The notes below the pieces were generated by a model that did not search any database, was not told where the DNA came from, and worked only from the letters and a program-made list of their open reading frames with translations. 64,000 nucleotides of DNA from Streptomyces sp. NBC_00459. Lineage in GTDB: Bacteria > Actinomycetota > Actinomycetes > Streptomycetales > Streptomycetaceae. Positions 17,001 through 24,584 of this stretch are shown here, in pieces (position 1 is the stretch's first letter; each line of letters starts with the position of its first letter). Both the position numbers and the translations under genes were made by a program. The stretch lies in NCBI RefSeq assembly GCF_036013955.1, contig NZ_CP107903.1, forward strand, positions 3,906,001 through 3,970,000. The letters are read 5' to 3'.

Positions 17001-18478
17001 CGGGCGATCGCCTCGGAGTCGGACGCGACGAGCGCGACGCAGTCCTGGCCCTGGTCGGGGTTGGTGTGCGGCAGCCAGTGCACCCAGCTCCACTCGACAC
17101 CGATGGCCTGCGTGGCGGAGAGCGAGACGAGCGAGAGATCCCGGGGGCTGTGCAGGGCCGCGGCCTGTACGGCGAGCCAGCGGGCGGTGGCCAGCGCCCT
17201 TGCGCGGTCGCCCGCGATGCCGACCACGCCGAGTTGGGAGAACGGCAGGGCGACCGGTACGTCCGCCAGGACCGGGGGTTCCGGCCGGTCCTCGTCGTAG
17301 CTGTTGCCGCCGCGCCCCATGGCCAGTTCGACGTCGGACGGCAGCCCGCCCGCGCCGATCCGCAGCAGCATCGCGTCGGGGTCGGTGAGTCTGCGTTCCC
17401 ACAGCCGGCGGCGCGGTCCCGTGGCGAAGAGCAGGATCTCCGCCGGGTCGGGCTGGTCGGCGCGCCGGGCGCGCTGCTCCTCCTTGCCGACGACGACCAG
17501 TTCGGCCTCGTGGGCGGCGAGATCCTTCTTGTACTGCTTCATCGAGGTCTTGTGCTTCTTCTTGCCCTCGCGGTTCTCGCTGAACCACTGGCCCGCCATC
17601 ATCATGGGGCTCATCAGGCAGAAGAGCAGCATGTAGATCTGCTTGGTGACGAAGTACATGGTGAGCCCGAAGACCATGGGCATGAACGCCATGATGGCCT
17701 GGAAGCGGGCCCGTTCGCCTTTGGTGGGCGGCTGCGGTACGACGAGCCGGCGCCGGGGCCGCAGGGGGTTCAGCCGGGGCGGGCGGTTGTAGGCGAGGCC
17801 GCCCTCGCTCATCGCGGAGAGATGAGCGTCCGGCTGGGCCACCTCGTCGAGCACGAGCAGCGAGTCGCCGACGTGGACGACACCGCCGAGCGGCCACGAG
17901 GTCTCGGCGTCGACCGTCTCGTCGTCGAGCAGGACCTCCGTTCCGCCCTGCGCGCCGAGTACGGCTCCGCCCTTGACGTCGATCCTCAGCCGGAGGGCCA
18001 CGGGCGGCAGCGAGGGGTCGGGCAACGAGAGTGTGCAGGTGGGAGCCGATCCGACGGTGGTCACGCCGGCGCCCAGGCGCACCACGCGACCGGAGGCGGG
18101 ACCGCCGGCCACCCTCAGCTCGTACTGGCCCACGGGTTCGCCCCGGCGCAGCAGCGGACCGACGTTGTCGTCGACGGACACCCGCATGCCGTCACGCAGT
18201 ACGGACGCCGCCGGGGTCGCTGGATCGCAGTAGAGGCCGTCCGCCCAGAGGGACGGCGGTCCTGTCCGCGCCGCGCCGTAGCCCGGCAGACCGGCCAGGG
18301 ACGTACCCGGCATCGGGACGACGACGTTCCCCGGCGCACCCCCCGGCGACCCGCCCGGCCAGGCGGGCGTCTCGGCCAGACTCTCCGCGACGTCGCCGGC
18401 CGTGGCGGCATCGTCCGTCGTGATCACGACGTCCTGCGGCTCACCACCCTCGCGCACGACTGTCACCAGCACCCGCAT
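14003..18478 (-). CDS. EssC-type type VII secretion ATPase (1,491 aa)
   Basis: This is the motor of the type VII system. Order: an N-terminal ubiquitin-like stretch (1-90), an FHA-like domain (~125-215, with a RLGAGVTTVGS strand pair), two membrane segments (~259-297), then three FtsK/SpoIIIE ATPase domains. ATPase 1 is canonical: GTTGAGKS with Lys691 and a Walker B Asp795-Glu796. In ATPases 2 and 3 the Walker lysine is replaced by arginine (GGARSGRST, Arg1027; GPPKSGRST, Arg1323). An FHA domain plus three ATPase domains on one chain is the Firmicutes EssC plan rather than the split or FHA-less mycobacterial EccC. ATG 18478 follows GGGGAGGAAAACCACG. Confidence 0.85.
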   Translation of the reverse strand: MRVLVTVVREGGEPQDVVITTDDAATAGDVAESLAETPAWPGGSPGGAPGNVVVPMPGTSLAGLPGYGAARTGPPSLWADGLYCDPATPAASVLRDGMRVSVDDNVGPLLRRGEPVGQYELRVAGGPASGRVVRLGAGVTTVGSAPTCTLSLPDPSLPPVALRLRIDVKGGAVLGAQGGTEVLLDDETVDAETSWPLGGVVHVGDSLLVLDEVAQPDAHLSAMSEGGLAYNRPPRLNPLRPRRRLVVPQPPTKGERARFQAIMAFMPMVFGLTMYFVTKQIYMLLFCLMSPMMMAGQWFSENREGKKKHKTSMKQYKKDLAAHEAELVVVGKEEQRARRADQPDPAEILLFATGPRRRLWERRLTDPDAMLLRIGAGGLPSDVELAMGRGGNSYDEDRPEPPVLADVPVALPFSQLGVVGIAGDRARALATARWLAVQAAALHSPRDLSLVSLSATQAIGVEWSWVHWLPHTNPDQGQDCVALVASDSEAIARRVNELLNELSRRKAAREQNNMLGQMYPDTNILVILDGARLLRRVPGVPQLLTEGPQYGILALCIDEDERLLPEECKAVVCWSPDAAHHVRVRGYGLESVGEVLADQVTPEWCELLARSLAPVRDVSRDDADSALPTAARLLTLLGMPDPDGGDVQRIWQAGGSTTAAPIGIAADGPFVLDIRRDGPHALVAGTTGAGKSELLQTIIASLAVANRPDSLNYVLIDYKGGSAFMDCARLPHTVGMVSDLDAHLTERALASLAAELHRRETILFNTGTKDIEDYNDTRKLRPELEPMPRLVLVIDEFASLVAELPDFIAGLVDIARRGRSLGVHLILATQRPAGVVSADIRANTNLRIALRVTDASESMDVIDAPDSGAIAKSTPGRAYVRSGAQSLVGVQSARIGGRRPATGGSGPKATMLPLPWSSYSRPLPRRQEAEDDGTMVTDLAVLVDAVRDGAQRMGFGEQRSPWLPPLGDLVTLDELAAYGDESAAHDDVAPIPFGLIDLPAKQSRKPISLDLVHGEHTLLLGGARSGRSTALRSLAGSLARTTSPHDVHVYGIDCGSNALLPLMRLPHVGAVVSRDEPDRVRRLIDRLLVEIARRQQLLAMEGASSLAEQRASAAPEDRLPWMVLLLDGWEGFVSTFEGYNYGQLLEVAQRIFREGSAVGLKVVMTADRTGLSGHVSSAFADRLVLRFSDPNDYSTAGLQTREVPKSMPAGRALRITDVGVDEAQISLLTADPAGQAQVRALRDIAEETTARYGRLPAARRPMRVDALPSRITAAEALALDPDFAPSPLWALLCVGGDELRPLGVDLEENGPGFVIAGPPKSGRSTALLSAAESLLRVGTALVIITPRRSPLRELEGREGVFGILNAESSGFDLEELQEQIGGRPYVVVVDDAELLYDTPLDEALEGVIRKGVDGGVGLIAAGTTDTLSSQYRGFAVDARKSRNGMLLTPQSPQEGELFGIRLPANSGGGPVGSGLLISGGTYMPIQAVMNG

Positions 18479-18723
18479 CGTGGTTTTCCTCCCCGTGGGC
18501 CCTTGCGGCCACAATCGTTACTTCAGCTAACGGACACTAAAGCAGTCCCGGTTCCGTGCCCTGCTGCCGGTATCGGTCCCGCCCGCGCCGGACAGCGGGC
18601 AGAGCCCCGATCTCGCAGCGGTGGGCCGCCAGCAGGGAGTTGCCGAAGTTAACGAGACCTGCCAGGGCTCCCCGGTGCTTGTTGTCGCGCGGGAAGTCGT
18701 CGTGGGCAGTCGACCTTCGCCGA

Positions 18724-20451
18724 CTACTCGACCCTGGACATCCGGGCCACCGGATCCCCCGCCTCCGGGTTGTCCGTCTCGTACTTCAGGTCGTCGCCGA
18801 CCGGAGTGAGCAGCACCCTGTGCGACCCCGTGGTGCACACGTTCCTGTTCGACTTGGCGGCGATCGACGTGACGACGAGCCGGGTCTTCGTGACCTCCTT
18901 CAGGATCAGTACGTCGTCGCAGATCCCGCCGATCTGGTCGGTCTGCCGGAAGGTGCCCAACTCGTCGCCCACGGCGGCCTGTTGGACCGTCACCCGGAAC
19001 GTCCCCATCGGCACCACACCGTCGAGGGCGACGGCCGACCCCTCCCAGGTGCCGATGTAGGACGCGGGGACCGCCCCCGGACCGCTCACGGGGTCCGGCA
19101 CCATGCTCTGCGACGGGTTCTCCGCGGCCTGGCCGGAGTCCTCACTCGCCACCGGGGACCTGGCCGCGTCGGTGCCGCTGCTCTGCGCCGTGTTGCTGTC
19201 GCCGCCCCCGCCGGGCAGCAGGTCGAACAGGTACACCGAGCCCACCGTCACCGCGGCCATCGCACCCGCCACCGCGAGGGCAACCGTGCAGCTCAGCTTC
19301 CGTCCGCGCCCGCCGGCGACGGGTACCGAGGTCGCCGCCACGCTCACGGAGACCTTGCCGGGCGTCCGGTCCTCCGGCTCCGGTTCCGCGTCCCGAGGCC
19401 CCGGCAGCGCCGGAAGCCCCGGACCCGGCATCACCGGCGGCGGCCCGAACTCCCCCGCTCCTGCCCCTGCTCCCGCGCCCCGTACCGCGGGCGTACTGAA
19501 CCCCACCGGCCCGGACAGCACACCCTCCTGAGCCTCCGCCTCCGTCTCAGCCCCCGCCGCATCCAGGTTCAGCAACGCCACCGCGCTCCGGCTGACCCGC
19601 TCCACCAATGCCCCCGGCAGCCACCCGCCCGCCACCAGCCGTGCCGCCCCCTCCGGAGCGAGCCGCCGGGCCACCTCGCCGGGGGCCGGTCGCACCGCCG
19701 GGTCCTTCGCCAGGCAGCCCTCGACCACCTCCCGCAACTCACCGCCGAGTCCGTCGAGTTGGGGCTCCTCATGGACGACCTTGTAGAGCAGGGCCGCCGA
19801 GGAGTCACCGGGGAAGGGGGACCTGCCGGTCGTCGCGTACGCCAGTACCGCGCCCAGGGAGAAGACGTCCGCCGCTCCCGTGACCGGCTTGCCGAGGATC
19901 TGTTCCGGAGACATGTAGCCGGGCGAGCCGACCGAGACTCCGGTCGACGTCAGGGACGCCGTGCCGTCCGTGGCCCGGGCGATGCCGAAGTCGATGAGGA
20001 GGGGGCCGTCGAGGGTGAGGAGGACGTTCGAGGGCTTCACGTCCCGGTGGACGAGGTTCAGGTCGTGCACGGCGGTCAGCGCCTCGGCGAGGCCGGCGCC
20101 CAGTGCCCGTACGGAATCCAGGGGCAGCGGACCGTCGCCCGTGATCGCCGCGGTCAGGGAGGGTCCGGCCGCGTACGCCGTCGCCACCCATGGCACCGGG
20201 GCCTCGGGGTCCGCGTCCAGGACGGGGGCCGTCCAGGCGCCGCCGACCCGGCGGGCGGCCTCGACCTCGCGCCGGAACCGGGCCCGGAACTCCTCGTCGA
20301 GCGCGAAGTGCGGGTGCACGATCTTGACCGCGACGGTACGGCCGCCGGTGCTGCGCCCCAGGTAGACCCGGCCCATCCCGCCCGAGCCGAGCCGCCCGAG
20401 CAGCCGGTAGGGCCCCACGACGGTCGGCTCACCGACGTCCAGCGGCTGCAT
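18724..20451 (-). CDS. Transmembrane Ser/Thr protein kinase (575 aa)
   Basis: A PknB-type kinase occupies residues ~10-270: GSGGMGRVY glycine loop, Lys43 in VAVKIV, catalytic Asp137 in HRDVKPSN, and Asp154 in IDFGIA. A proline- and glutamate-rich linker leads to one membrane helix (~387-412) and an extracellular domain of ~150 residues with two cysteines (GGICDD; NVCTTGSH). It phosphorylates proteins on Ser/Thr in response to an external signal. It is on the same strand directly upstream of the EssC-type gene (245-base gap), whose FHA-like domain could bind phosphothreonine; that link is inference. ATG 20451 follows GGGGGAGAGGTGGGGTC. Confidence 0.9.
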   Translation of the reverse strand: MQPLDVGEPTVVGPYRLLGRLGSGGMGRVYLGRSTGGRTVAVKIVHPHFALDEEFRARFRREVEAARRVGGAWTAPVLDADPEAPVPWVATAYAAGPSLTAAITGDGPLPLDSVRALGAGLAEALTAVHDLNLVHRDVKPSNVLLTLDGPLLIDFGIARATDGTASLTSTGVSVGSPGYMSPEQILGKPVTGAADVFSLGAVLAYATTGRSPFPGDSSAALLYKVVHEEPQLDGLGGELREVVEGCLAKDPAVRPAPGEVARRLAPEGAARLVAGGWLPGALVERVSRSAVALLNLDAAGAETEAEAQEGVLSGPVGFSTPAVRGAGAGAGAGEFGPPPVMPGPGLPALPGPRDAEPEPEDRTPGKVSVSVAATSVPVAGGRGRKLSCTVALAVAGAMAAVTVGSVYLFDLLPGGGGDSNTAQSSGTDAARSPVASEDSGQAAENPSQSMVPDPVSGPGAVPASYIGTWEGSAVALDGVVPMGTFRVTVQQAAVGDELGTFRQTDQIGGICDDVLILKEVTKTRLVVTSIAAKSNRNVCTTGSHRVLLTPVGDDLKYETDNPEAGDPVARMSRVE

Positions 20452-20533
20452 GACCCCACCTCTCCCCCGTACACACCTCATACACGCGCATGCGCCCGTA
20501 CGACGCGCGCCGGTCCCGCGCGCGAGCAGCAGC

Positions 20534-21382
20534 CTACGGCTCCAGGAGGTCGACCTCCACGTCTGCGGGGAAGCCAGTCGTGGGGCCCACCCGGCGGGCG
20601 AACTCCCGCACGGCCGCCAGCTGCGGTCCGCCGAAGCGGAAGTCGAGGGTCGTGAAGTAGCGCTCCAGGACCTGCGCGTCGAACTCCTCCCAGCGCGCCG
20701 CCTGTTCGGCGACCTTGCCGACCTCCTCCAGGGAGACGTCGCGGGAGGCGAGGAACGCCTCGTGGACCTTCCGGGTCAGGACCGGTTGACGCTCCAGGTA
20801 GTCCTTCCGGGCCGCCCACACCGCGAAGACGAACGGCAGACCCGTCCACTCCTTCCACAGGGTGCCCAGGTCGTGCACCTCAAGGCCGTAGCGCGGGCCG
20901 TCGAGGAGGTTGGCGCGCAGTGCCGCGTCCCCGATCAGCACCGCCGCGTCCGCCTCCTGCATCATCAGGCTGAGATCGGGCGGACACGTGTAGTAGTCAG
21001 GCTGTACGCCGTACCGCTCGGCCAGGAGCAGTTGCGCCAGGCGCACGGAGGTGCGGGAGGTCGAGCCGAGTGCGACCCGTGCGCCGTCCAGGCGGTCCAA
21101 CGGGACCTGGGAGACGAGCACGCACGACATCACCGGGCCGTCGCAGCCGACGGCGATGTCGGGGAAGGCGACCAGGTCATCGGCGTTGCGGAGGAACTCG
21201 ACGAGCGTGATGGGCCCGATGTCGAGGTCTCCGCGCACCAGCTTCTCGCTGAGCTTCTCAGGGGTGTCCTTGGTCAGCTCGAGGTCGAGGAGCGTGCCTG
21301 TTCTCGCGAGCCCCCAGTACAGGGGCAGGCAGTTCAGGAACTGGATGTGGCCGACGCGCGGCCGGGTGCGAGAATTGTCCAC
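20534..21382 (-). CDS. mqnA: Chorismate dehydratase MqnA (282 aa)
   Basis: MqnA removes water from chorismate to make 3-[(1-carboxyvinyl)oxy]benzoate, the first step of the futalosine route to menaquinone. The fold is that of a periplasmic-binding protein used as an enzyme; here RVGHIQFLNCLPLYWGL, LDIGPITLVEFL, LGSTSRTSVRLAQ and AAVLIGDAALRA match the family in order, and the length is usual. It acts in the cytosol. The next enzyme, MqnE, is encoded 17 kb away on the same strand. The gene appears monocistronic: the kinase gene starts 83 bases downstream with its own ribosome site. Confidence 0.9.
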   Translation of the reverse strand: MDNSRTRPRVGHIQFLNCLPLYWGLARTGTLLDLELTKDTPEKLSEKLVRGDLDIGPITLVEFLRNADDLVAFPDIAVGCDGPVMSCVLVSQVPLDRLDGARVALGSTSRTSVRLAQLLLAERYGVQPDYYTCPPDLSLMMQEADAAVLIGDAALRANLLDGPRYGLEVHDLGTLWKEWTGLPFVFAVWAARKDYLERQPVLTRKVHEAFLASRDVSLEEVGKVAEQAARWEEFDAQVLERYFTTLDFRFGGPQLAAVREFARRVGPTTGFPADVEVDLLEP

Positions 21383-21670
21383 ATCGCGAGGCTAACGGGC
21401 GTTCGGTACGGTGCACCCTCCCGGGGGTTGTCAAGGCCGCGCGCCGCCTCTCAAACGTCCGAGTGACGTGATCTTGACCTCTATTGCTTTCACCTGCCTG
21501 CATGCTAGGCTCGCCGCAAGTTGCAGTTTGGTTTCCCTTGCAGTACAGAGCCTGCGGAGCATCTGACCGTGGGCTCTCGTCGTATTCAGATGAATGCAGT
21601 TGTTTACAAGTTTTTGTTTACACCTTGCAGGTTCTGGAGCAGGGCAACCCTTTGGGCCCAAGGAGGGCTT

Positions 21671-21874
21671 ATGGCTACCGGAACCGTGAAGTGGTTCAAC
21701 GCCGAAAAGGGCTTTGGTTTCATTGCCCAGGAAGGCGGCGGCCCGGACGTCTTCGTCCACTACTCCGCGATCAACGCGAGCGGATTCCGCTCTCTCGAAG
21801 AGAACCAGGCGGTTTCCTTCGACGTCACGCAGGGTCCCAAGGGCCCGCAGGCGGAGAACGTCAGCCCGATCTAA
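21671..21874 (+). CDS. Cold-shock domain protein (67 aa)
   Basis: A complete CspA-type cold-shock protein: TVKWFNAEKGFGFI (RNP1) and DVFVHYSAI (RNP2) bind single-stranded RNA/DNA as an RNA chaperone. ATG 21671 follows AAGGAGGGCTT. The 288-base gap upstream, including AT-rich stretches near 21595-21625, is long for so small a gene and suggests a structured 5' leader, common for cold-shock mRNAs. A strong hairpin follows the stop. Confidence 0.95.
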   Translation: MATGTVKWFNAEKGFGFIAQEGGGPDVFVHYSAINASGFRSLEENQAVSFDVTQGPKGPQAENVSPI

Positions 21875-21928
21875 GTTGTCGGCTCAGCTGAGCCGCATGC
21901 TCTGATCCGGAACGTGTGCAGTACCCCA

Positions 21929-21965
21929 AGGAGCTCCGAGCCGTCACGACGGCATCGGAGCTCCT
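21929..21965. terminator. Bidirectional terminator after the cold-shock gene
   Basis: Perfect 11-bp arms AGGAGCTCCGA (21929-21939) and TCGGAGCTCCT (21955-21965), then GCCTTTCC, lie between the cold-shock gene and the convergent PIN-domain gene. Confidence 0.8.
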
Positions 21966-21997
21966 GCCTTTCCGTCACCCGTTCCGTCCCACGCGTT

Positions 21998-22483
21998 TCA
22001 CACACGATGGACGTGGACATCGCTCGGGTTGAGCACGCCGAGGTACGCCTCGATGTCCTCCGGGTCGCTGGTGAAGATCACCGCGCTGCCGTGCTTCACG
22101 GCGGACAGGGCCACCCAGGCGTCCACCGCGTCCGGCTTCTTCCCGACAGGAAGCCGGGCCTCTCCCAGAGCCGCGCCGACGCGGCGCCAGTCGGTGAGGT
22201 CGGGGCCGGCCGCGCACGCGATGCACTCGGCCTGTCCGGCCCTGGTCTCCCGCATGGCCGGTTCGGATGTGCGGGCCCCTGGCACGGTGCAGTCCCTCAG
22301 AACACCGGCCAGGGCATGAACGAGCGTCGGCCGAGGGCGCCAGACCTGCGCCAGGACCGGACCGAGGACAAGTGCGCGATGGGGCGCGGCCTCGAGGCCG
22401 CGGTGAAGGGCGACGGCCTTCCCCTTGCGGTCCGCGAGAGCGATGAGCATTCCGGTGTCGTACACCGGCACTCTTACCGTCAC
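21998..22483 (-). CDS. PIN-domain protein, VapC-like toxin candidate (161 aa)
   Basis: A PIN-fold ribonuclease pattern is visible: Asp9 in VYDTGMLIALAD at the N-terminus, a glutamate-containing helix in the middle, the acidic KKPDAVDAWVAL segment near residue 118, and IFTSDPEDIEAYL at the end. VapC enzymes cut RNA and are neutralised by a co-encoded antitoxin. The start overlaps the stop of the upstream gene by four bases, the usual antitoxin-toxin layout. The protein is longer than typical VapC (~130 aa). Confidence 0.75.
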   Translation of the reverse strand: MTVRVPVYDTGMLIALADRKGKAVALHRGLEAAPHRALVLGPVLAQVWRPRPTLVHALAGVLRDCTVPGARTSEPAMRETRAGQAECIACAAGPDLTDWRRVGAALGEARLPVGKKPDAVDAWVALSAVKHGSAVIFTSDPEDIEAYLGVLNPSDVHVHRV

Positions 22484-22812
22484 GCGGCGTGCCCGGGGCG
22501 GACCGTGCTGCGGTCTTCGCCATAGACGAGGTTCAGCGCTGCCTCGACGTCCCGACGTTCCTGTTCGGTCAACTCCGGTGCGGCCTCGCCCGGTTCGCTC
22601 GGCAGGGCCGCAGCCTCCGCTTCCGCCCGGGCGATGACGGCGTCGACTCCGGAGAACTGTTCCTCTATGGCCTCGGTCTCCGCCATCTGGCGCGTCGCGG
22701 CGTGCACGAGGTACGCCGAGATATCCAGCCCCGCCCTCTCGGCATGCCGCCTGATGCGATCGGCCTGCTCCTGCTCGAGGCTGATGCTGATCCGGGTTCT
22801 GGTCGTCGCCAT
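22480..22812 (-). CDS. Ribbon-helix-helix antitoxin candidate (110 aa)
   Basis: Residues 5-45 fit a ribbon-helix-helix DNA-binding domain (TRISISLEQEQADRIRRHAE, then GLDISAYLVHAA). The C-terminal ~60 residues are acidic and probably disordered, suited to wrap the PIN toxin encoded next. It overlaps that gene by four bases, and the pair very probably autorepresses its promoter upstream of 22812. ATG 22812 starts MATTRTR. Confidence 0.75.
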   Translation of the reverse strand: MATTRTRISISLEQEQADRIRRHAERAGLDISAYLVHAATRQMAETEAIEEQFSGVDAVIARAEAEAAALPSEPGEAAPELTEQERRDVEAALNLVYGEDRSTVRPGHAA

Positions 22813-22911
22813 GAAATCAGTGTATGACGCGTATTACGGCCTGCTCAAGCGGAAGCGACTCACCCGCGTCCCCGGGTCCGATTGTCGGTGGGCCCGACTA
22901 AGGTCCCCGCC

Positions 22912-23598
22912 ATGACCGACACAGACGCCACCCCGGGTAACGACACCAACCCCGACTTCGTCGCCGCTACCCGCGTCTTCTACGACGCCATCGCCGAGGA
23001 CTACTTCGACCGCTTCCGCTCCGGGCTCGCCAACCAGCCGTTGGAGCGGGCCGTGCTCGCCGCCTACGCCGAGTTCGTACGGGGTTCAGGGGGCGGCAGC
23101 GGCCAGGTCGCCGATCTCGGGTGCGGGCCGGGGTGGGTCACCGGGTTCCTCGACTCGCTCGGGCTGTCGGTGTTCGGGCTGGACGTGTCGGCGGCGATGC
23201 TGGCGGTGGCCCGGCGGGAGCATCCGGGGCTGCGTTTCCAGCAGGGCTCGATGCTGGAGCTGGACCTCGCCGACAGCACCCTCGCCGGTGTCGTGTCCTG
23301 GTACTCGACCATCCACACCCCGGCCGACCAACTGCCCGCCCTCTTCGCCGAGTTCCGTCGTGTGCTGGCGCCGGGCGGGCATCTGCTGCTCGGCTTCCAG
23401 GCGGGGGACGTGCACAAGCACCACGACCAGCCCTTCGGACGCCCCGTGTCCATGACCTTCCAGCGGCGCCGGCCCGAGCGGATCGCCGAACTGCTGACGG
23501 AGGCCGGGTTCACGCTCGCGTCACAGACCGTGCGGGCGGCGGACGAGGAGGCCGGGGAGTCGTCCCCACACGCGTTCCTGATGGCCCGCAGACCGTGA
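22912..23598 (+). CDS. Class I SAM-dependent methyltransferase (228 aa)
   Basis: Motif I VADLGCGPGWVTGFL, an acidic loop FGLDVSAAML and motif IV VSWYSTIH show a Methyltransf_11-type enzyme using S-adenosylmethionine. The substrate cannot be told from sequence. ATG 22912 is preferred to an upstream GTG because the alignable protein begins at TDTDATPG. The gene stands alone, divergent from the antitoxin gene by 99 bases and convergent with the DsbA-like gene. Confidence 0.85.
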   Translation: MTDTDATPGNDTNPDFVAATRVFYDAIAEDYFDRFRSGLANQPLERAVLAAYAEFVRGSGGGSGQVADLGCGPGWVTGFLDSLGLSVFGLDVSAAMLAVARREHPGLRFQQGSMLELDLADSTLAGVVSWYSTIHTPADQLPALFAEFRRVLAPGGHLLLGFQAGDVHKHHDQPFGRPVSMTFQRRRPERIAELLTEAGFTLASQTVRAADEEAGESSPHAFLMARRP

Positions 23599-23621
23599 GG
23601 GACAGGAACCGAGGGACCAAC

Positions 23622-23645
23622 GACCCGGTGACCCGGCGACCTGGT
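23622..23645. repeat. 8-bp tandem repeat between convergent stops
   Basis: Three near-copies of GACCCGGT sit between the stop of the methyltransferase gene (23598) and the stop of the DsbA-like gene (23654-23656). Confidence 0.65.
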
Positions 23646-23653
23646 GGCCGGGC

Positions 23654-24454
23654 TCAGTATCCGTAGTCCTCGGGGTCCGGGGGCGGCTGGTAGTTCTTGT
23701 ACGCCTGCCACTCTCCGGGGCGGTCCCTGATCGCCTGCAACAGCTCTCCGAAGAGCTTCCCCTCGTACAGCACCCCGCTGATCTCCTCGGGGACGCGGAC
23801 GTCGTTGATCACGGCGGTGGGTGTCCCCGGGCCCTTTCCGGGCTCCGTGCCGACAGCTTCGTAGGCGTGCTCGGAGGCGGTCACGAAGGAGCGGTACTTC
23901 ATGGTCTTCACCGCCGACTCGAACGCGGGGGTACGCAACCCGTCGACCTGCGCGGCCAGTTGGAGGAGTCGGGCGTCGGTGAAGCCGTCGTCAACCTCCT
24001 CGGGCTGGTTGGCGTACAGCACCTCGTGGTACTCGGCGAACCTGCCGACGTCCAGCGCGGCCCTGAGCGCGTTGGCCGCCTTCTTCGAGCCGCTGCCGCC
24101 GAGCCTGTCGTCGAGGAAGGAGGCCAGGGTGTACTCGGCCTTCACCTCGCGCCGCAGCACGGCGTTCTGGAGCTCCTGGCCGCCGCCGGTCGTCTCGAAC
24201 TCCTCGCAGACCGGGCAGCGCATGTCCTCGTACATGTGCACGGTCACCTCGGCGGTCGGGTCGCCGACCGTGATGGTCGTACCGCTCACGGCGAGCTTCT
24301 CCGGCACCTGCGCCAGCGTGTCGTACGGCTCCGGATTCCCGTAACTCTGCCCGCATCCCGCGACGAGCGACATGCCCAGTGCGGCCATGCCTGCCACCGC
24401 GACCGCCGTCGTCCTTCTTGACGCGGCGAACCGCCCCCCGTGCCTCACACGCAC
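23654..24454 (-). CDS. Exported DsbA-like lipoprotein (266 aa)
   Basis: A signal peptide ends in a lipobox (LVAGC), so the protein is anchored on the outer face of the membrane. The thioredoxin-like domain has a CPVC active site in DMRCPVCEEFE, followed by the helical insertion typical of DsbA-like proteins, and the cis-proline region GTPTAVINDV. It should catalyse thiol-disulfide exchange on exported proteins. GTG 24454 is chosen for the GGGGAGGCAACAA ribosome site; the longer open frame has none. Confidence 0.85.
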   Translation of the reverse strand: MRVRHGGRFAASRRTTAVAVAGMAALGMSLVAGCGQSYGNPEPYDTLAQVPEKLAVSGTTITVGDPTAEVTVHMYEDMRCPVCEEFETTGGGQELQNAVLRREVKAEYTLASFLDDRLGGSGSKKAANALRAALDVGRFAEYHEVLYANQPEEVDDGFTDARLLQLAAQVDGLRTPAFESAVKTMKYRSFVTASEHAYEAVGTEPGKGPGTPTAVINDVRVPEEISGVLYEGKLFGELLQAIRDRPGEWQAYKNYQPPPDPEDYGY

Positions 24455-24540
24455 TTGTTGCCTCCCCAGCAATCAGCGCGACCCTAGGGCATGTTCATGC
24501 GGAACGCACAGGTATATCGCCCGCTGCGGGCCCCAGCGCT

Positions 24541-24584
24541 CTCCCGGTGGTCTCCCGGTGGTCTCCCAGTGGTCTCCCTGCGGT
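24541..24584. repeat. 11-bp tandem repeat touching a stop codon
   Basis: Four copies of an 11-bp unit (CTCCCGGTGGT, CTCCCGGTGGT, CTCCCAGTGGT, CTCCCTGCGGT) run from 24541 to 24584, the last base belonging to the stop codon of the flavoprotein gene. Confidence 0.9.

Noticed and set aside
16208..18652. 814-codon open frame on the plus strand
   Set aside because: It is antisense to the EssC-type gene, with low-complexity Gly/Arg/His-rich sequence and no domain. Long shadow frames are expected at this GC content.
1..20451. Whether this is the widely conserved Streptomyces ESX locus near bldB
   Set aside because: There is no BldB and no EccB/D/E or mycosin, and the neighbours are mqnA and a cold-shock gene.
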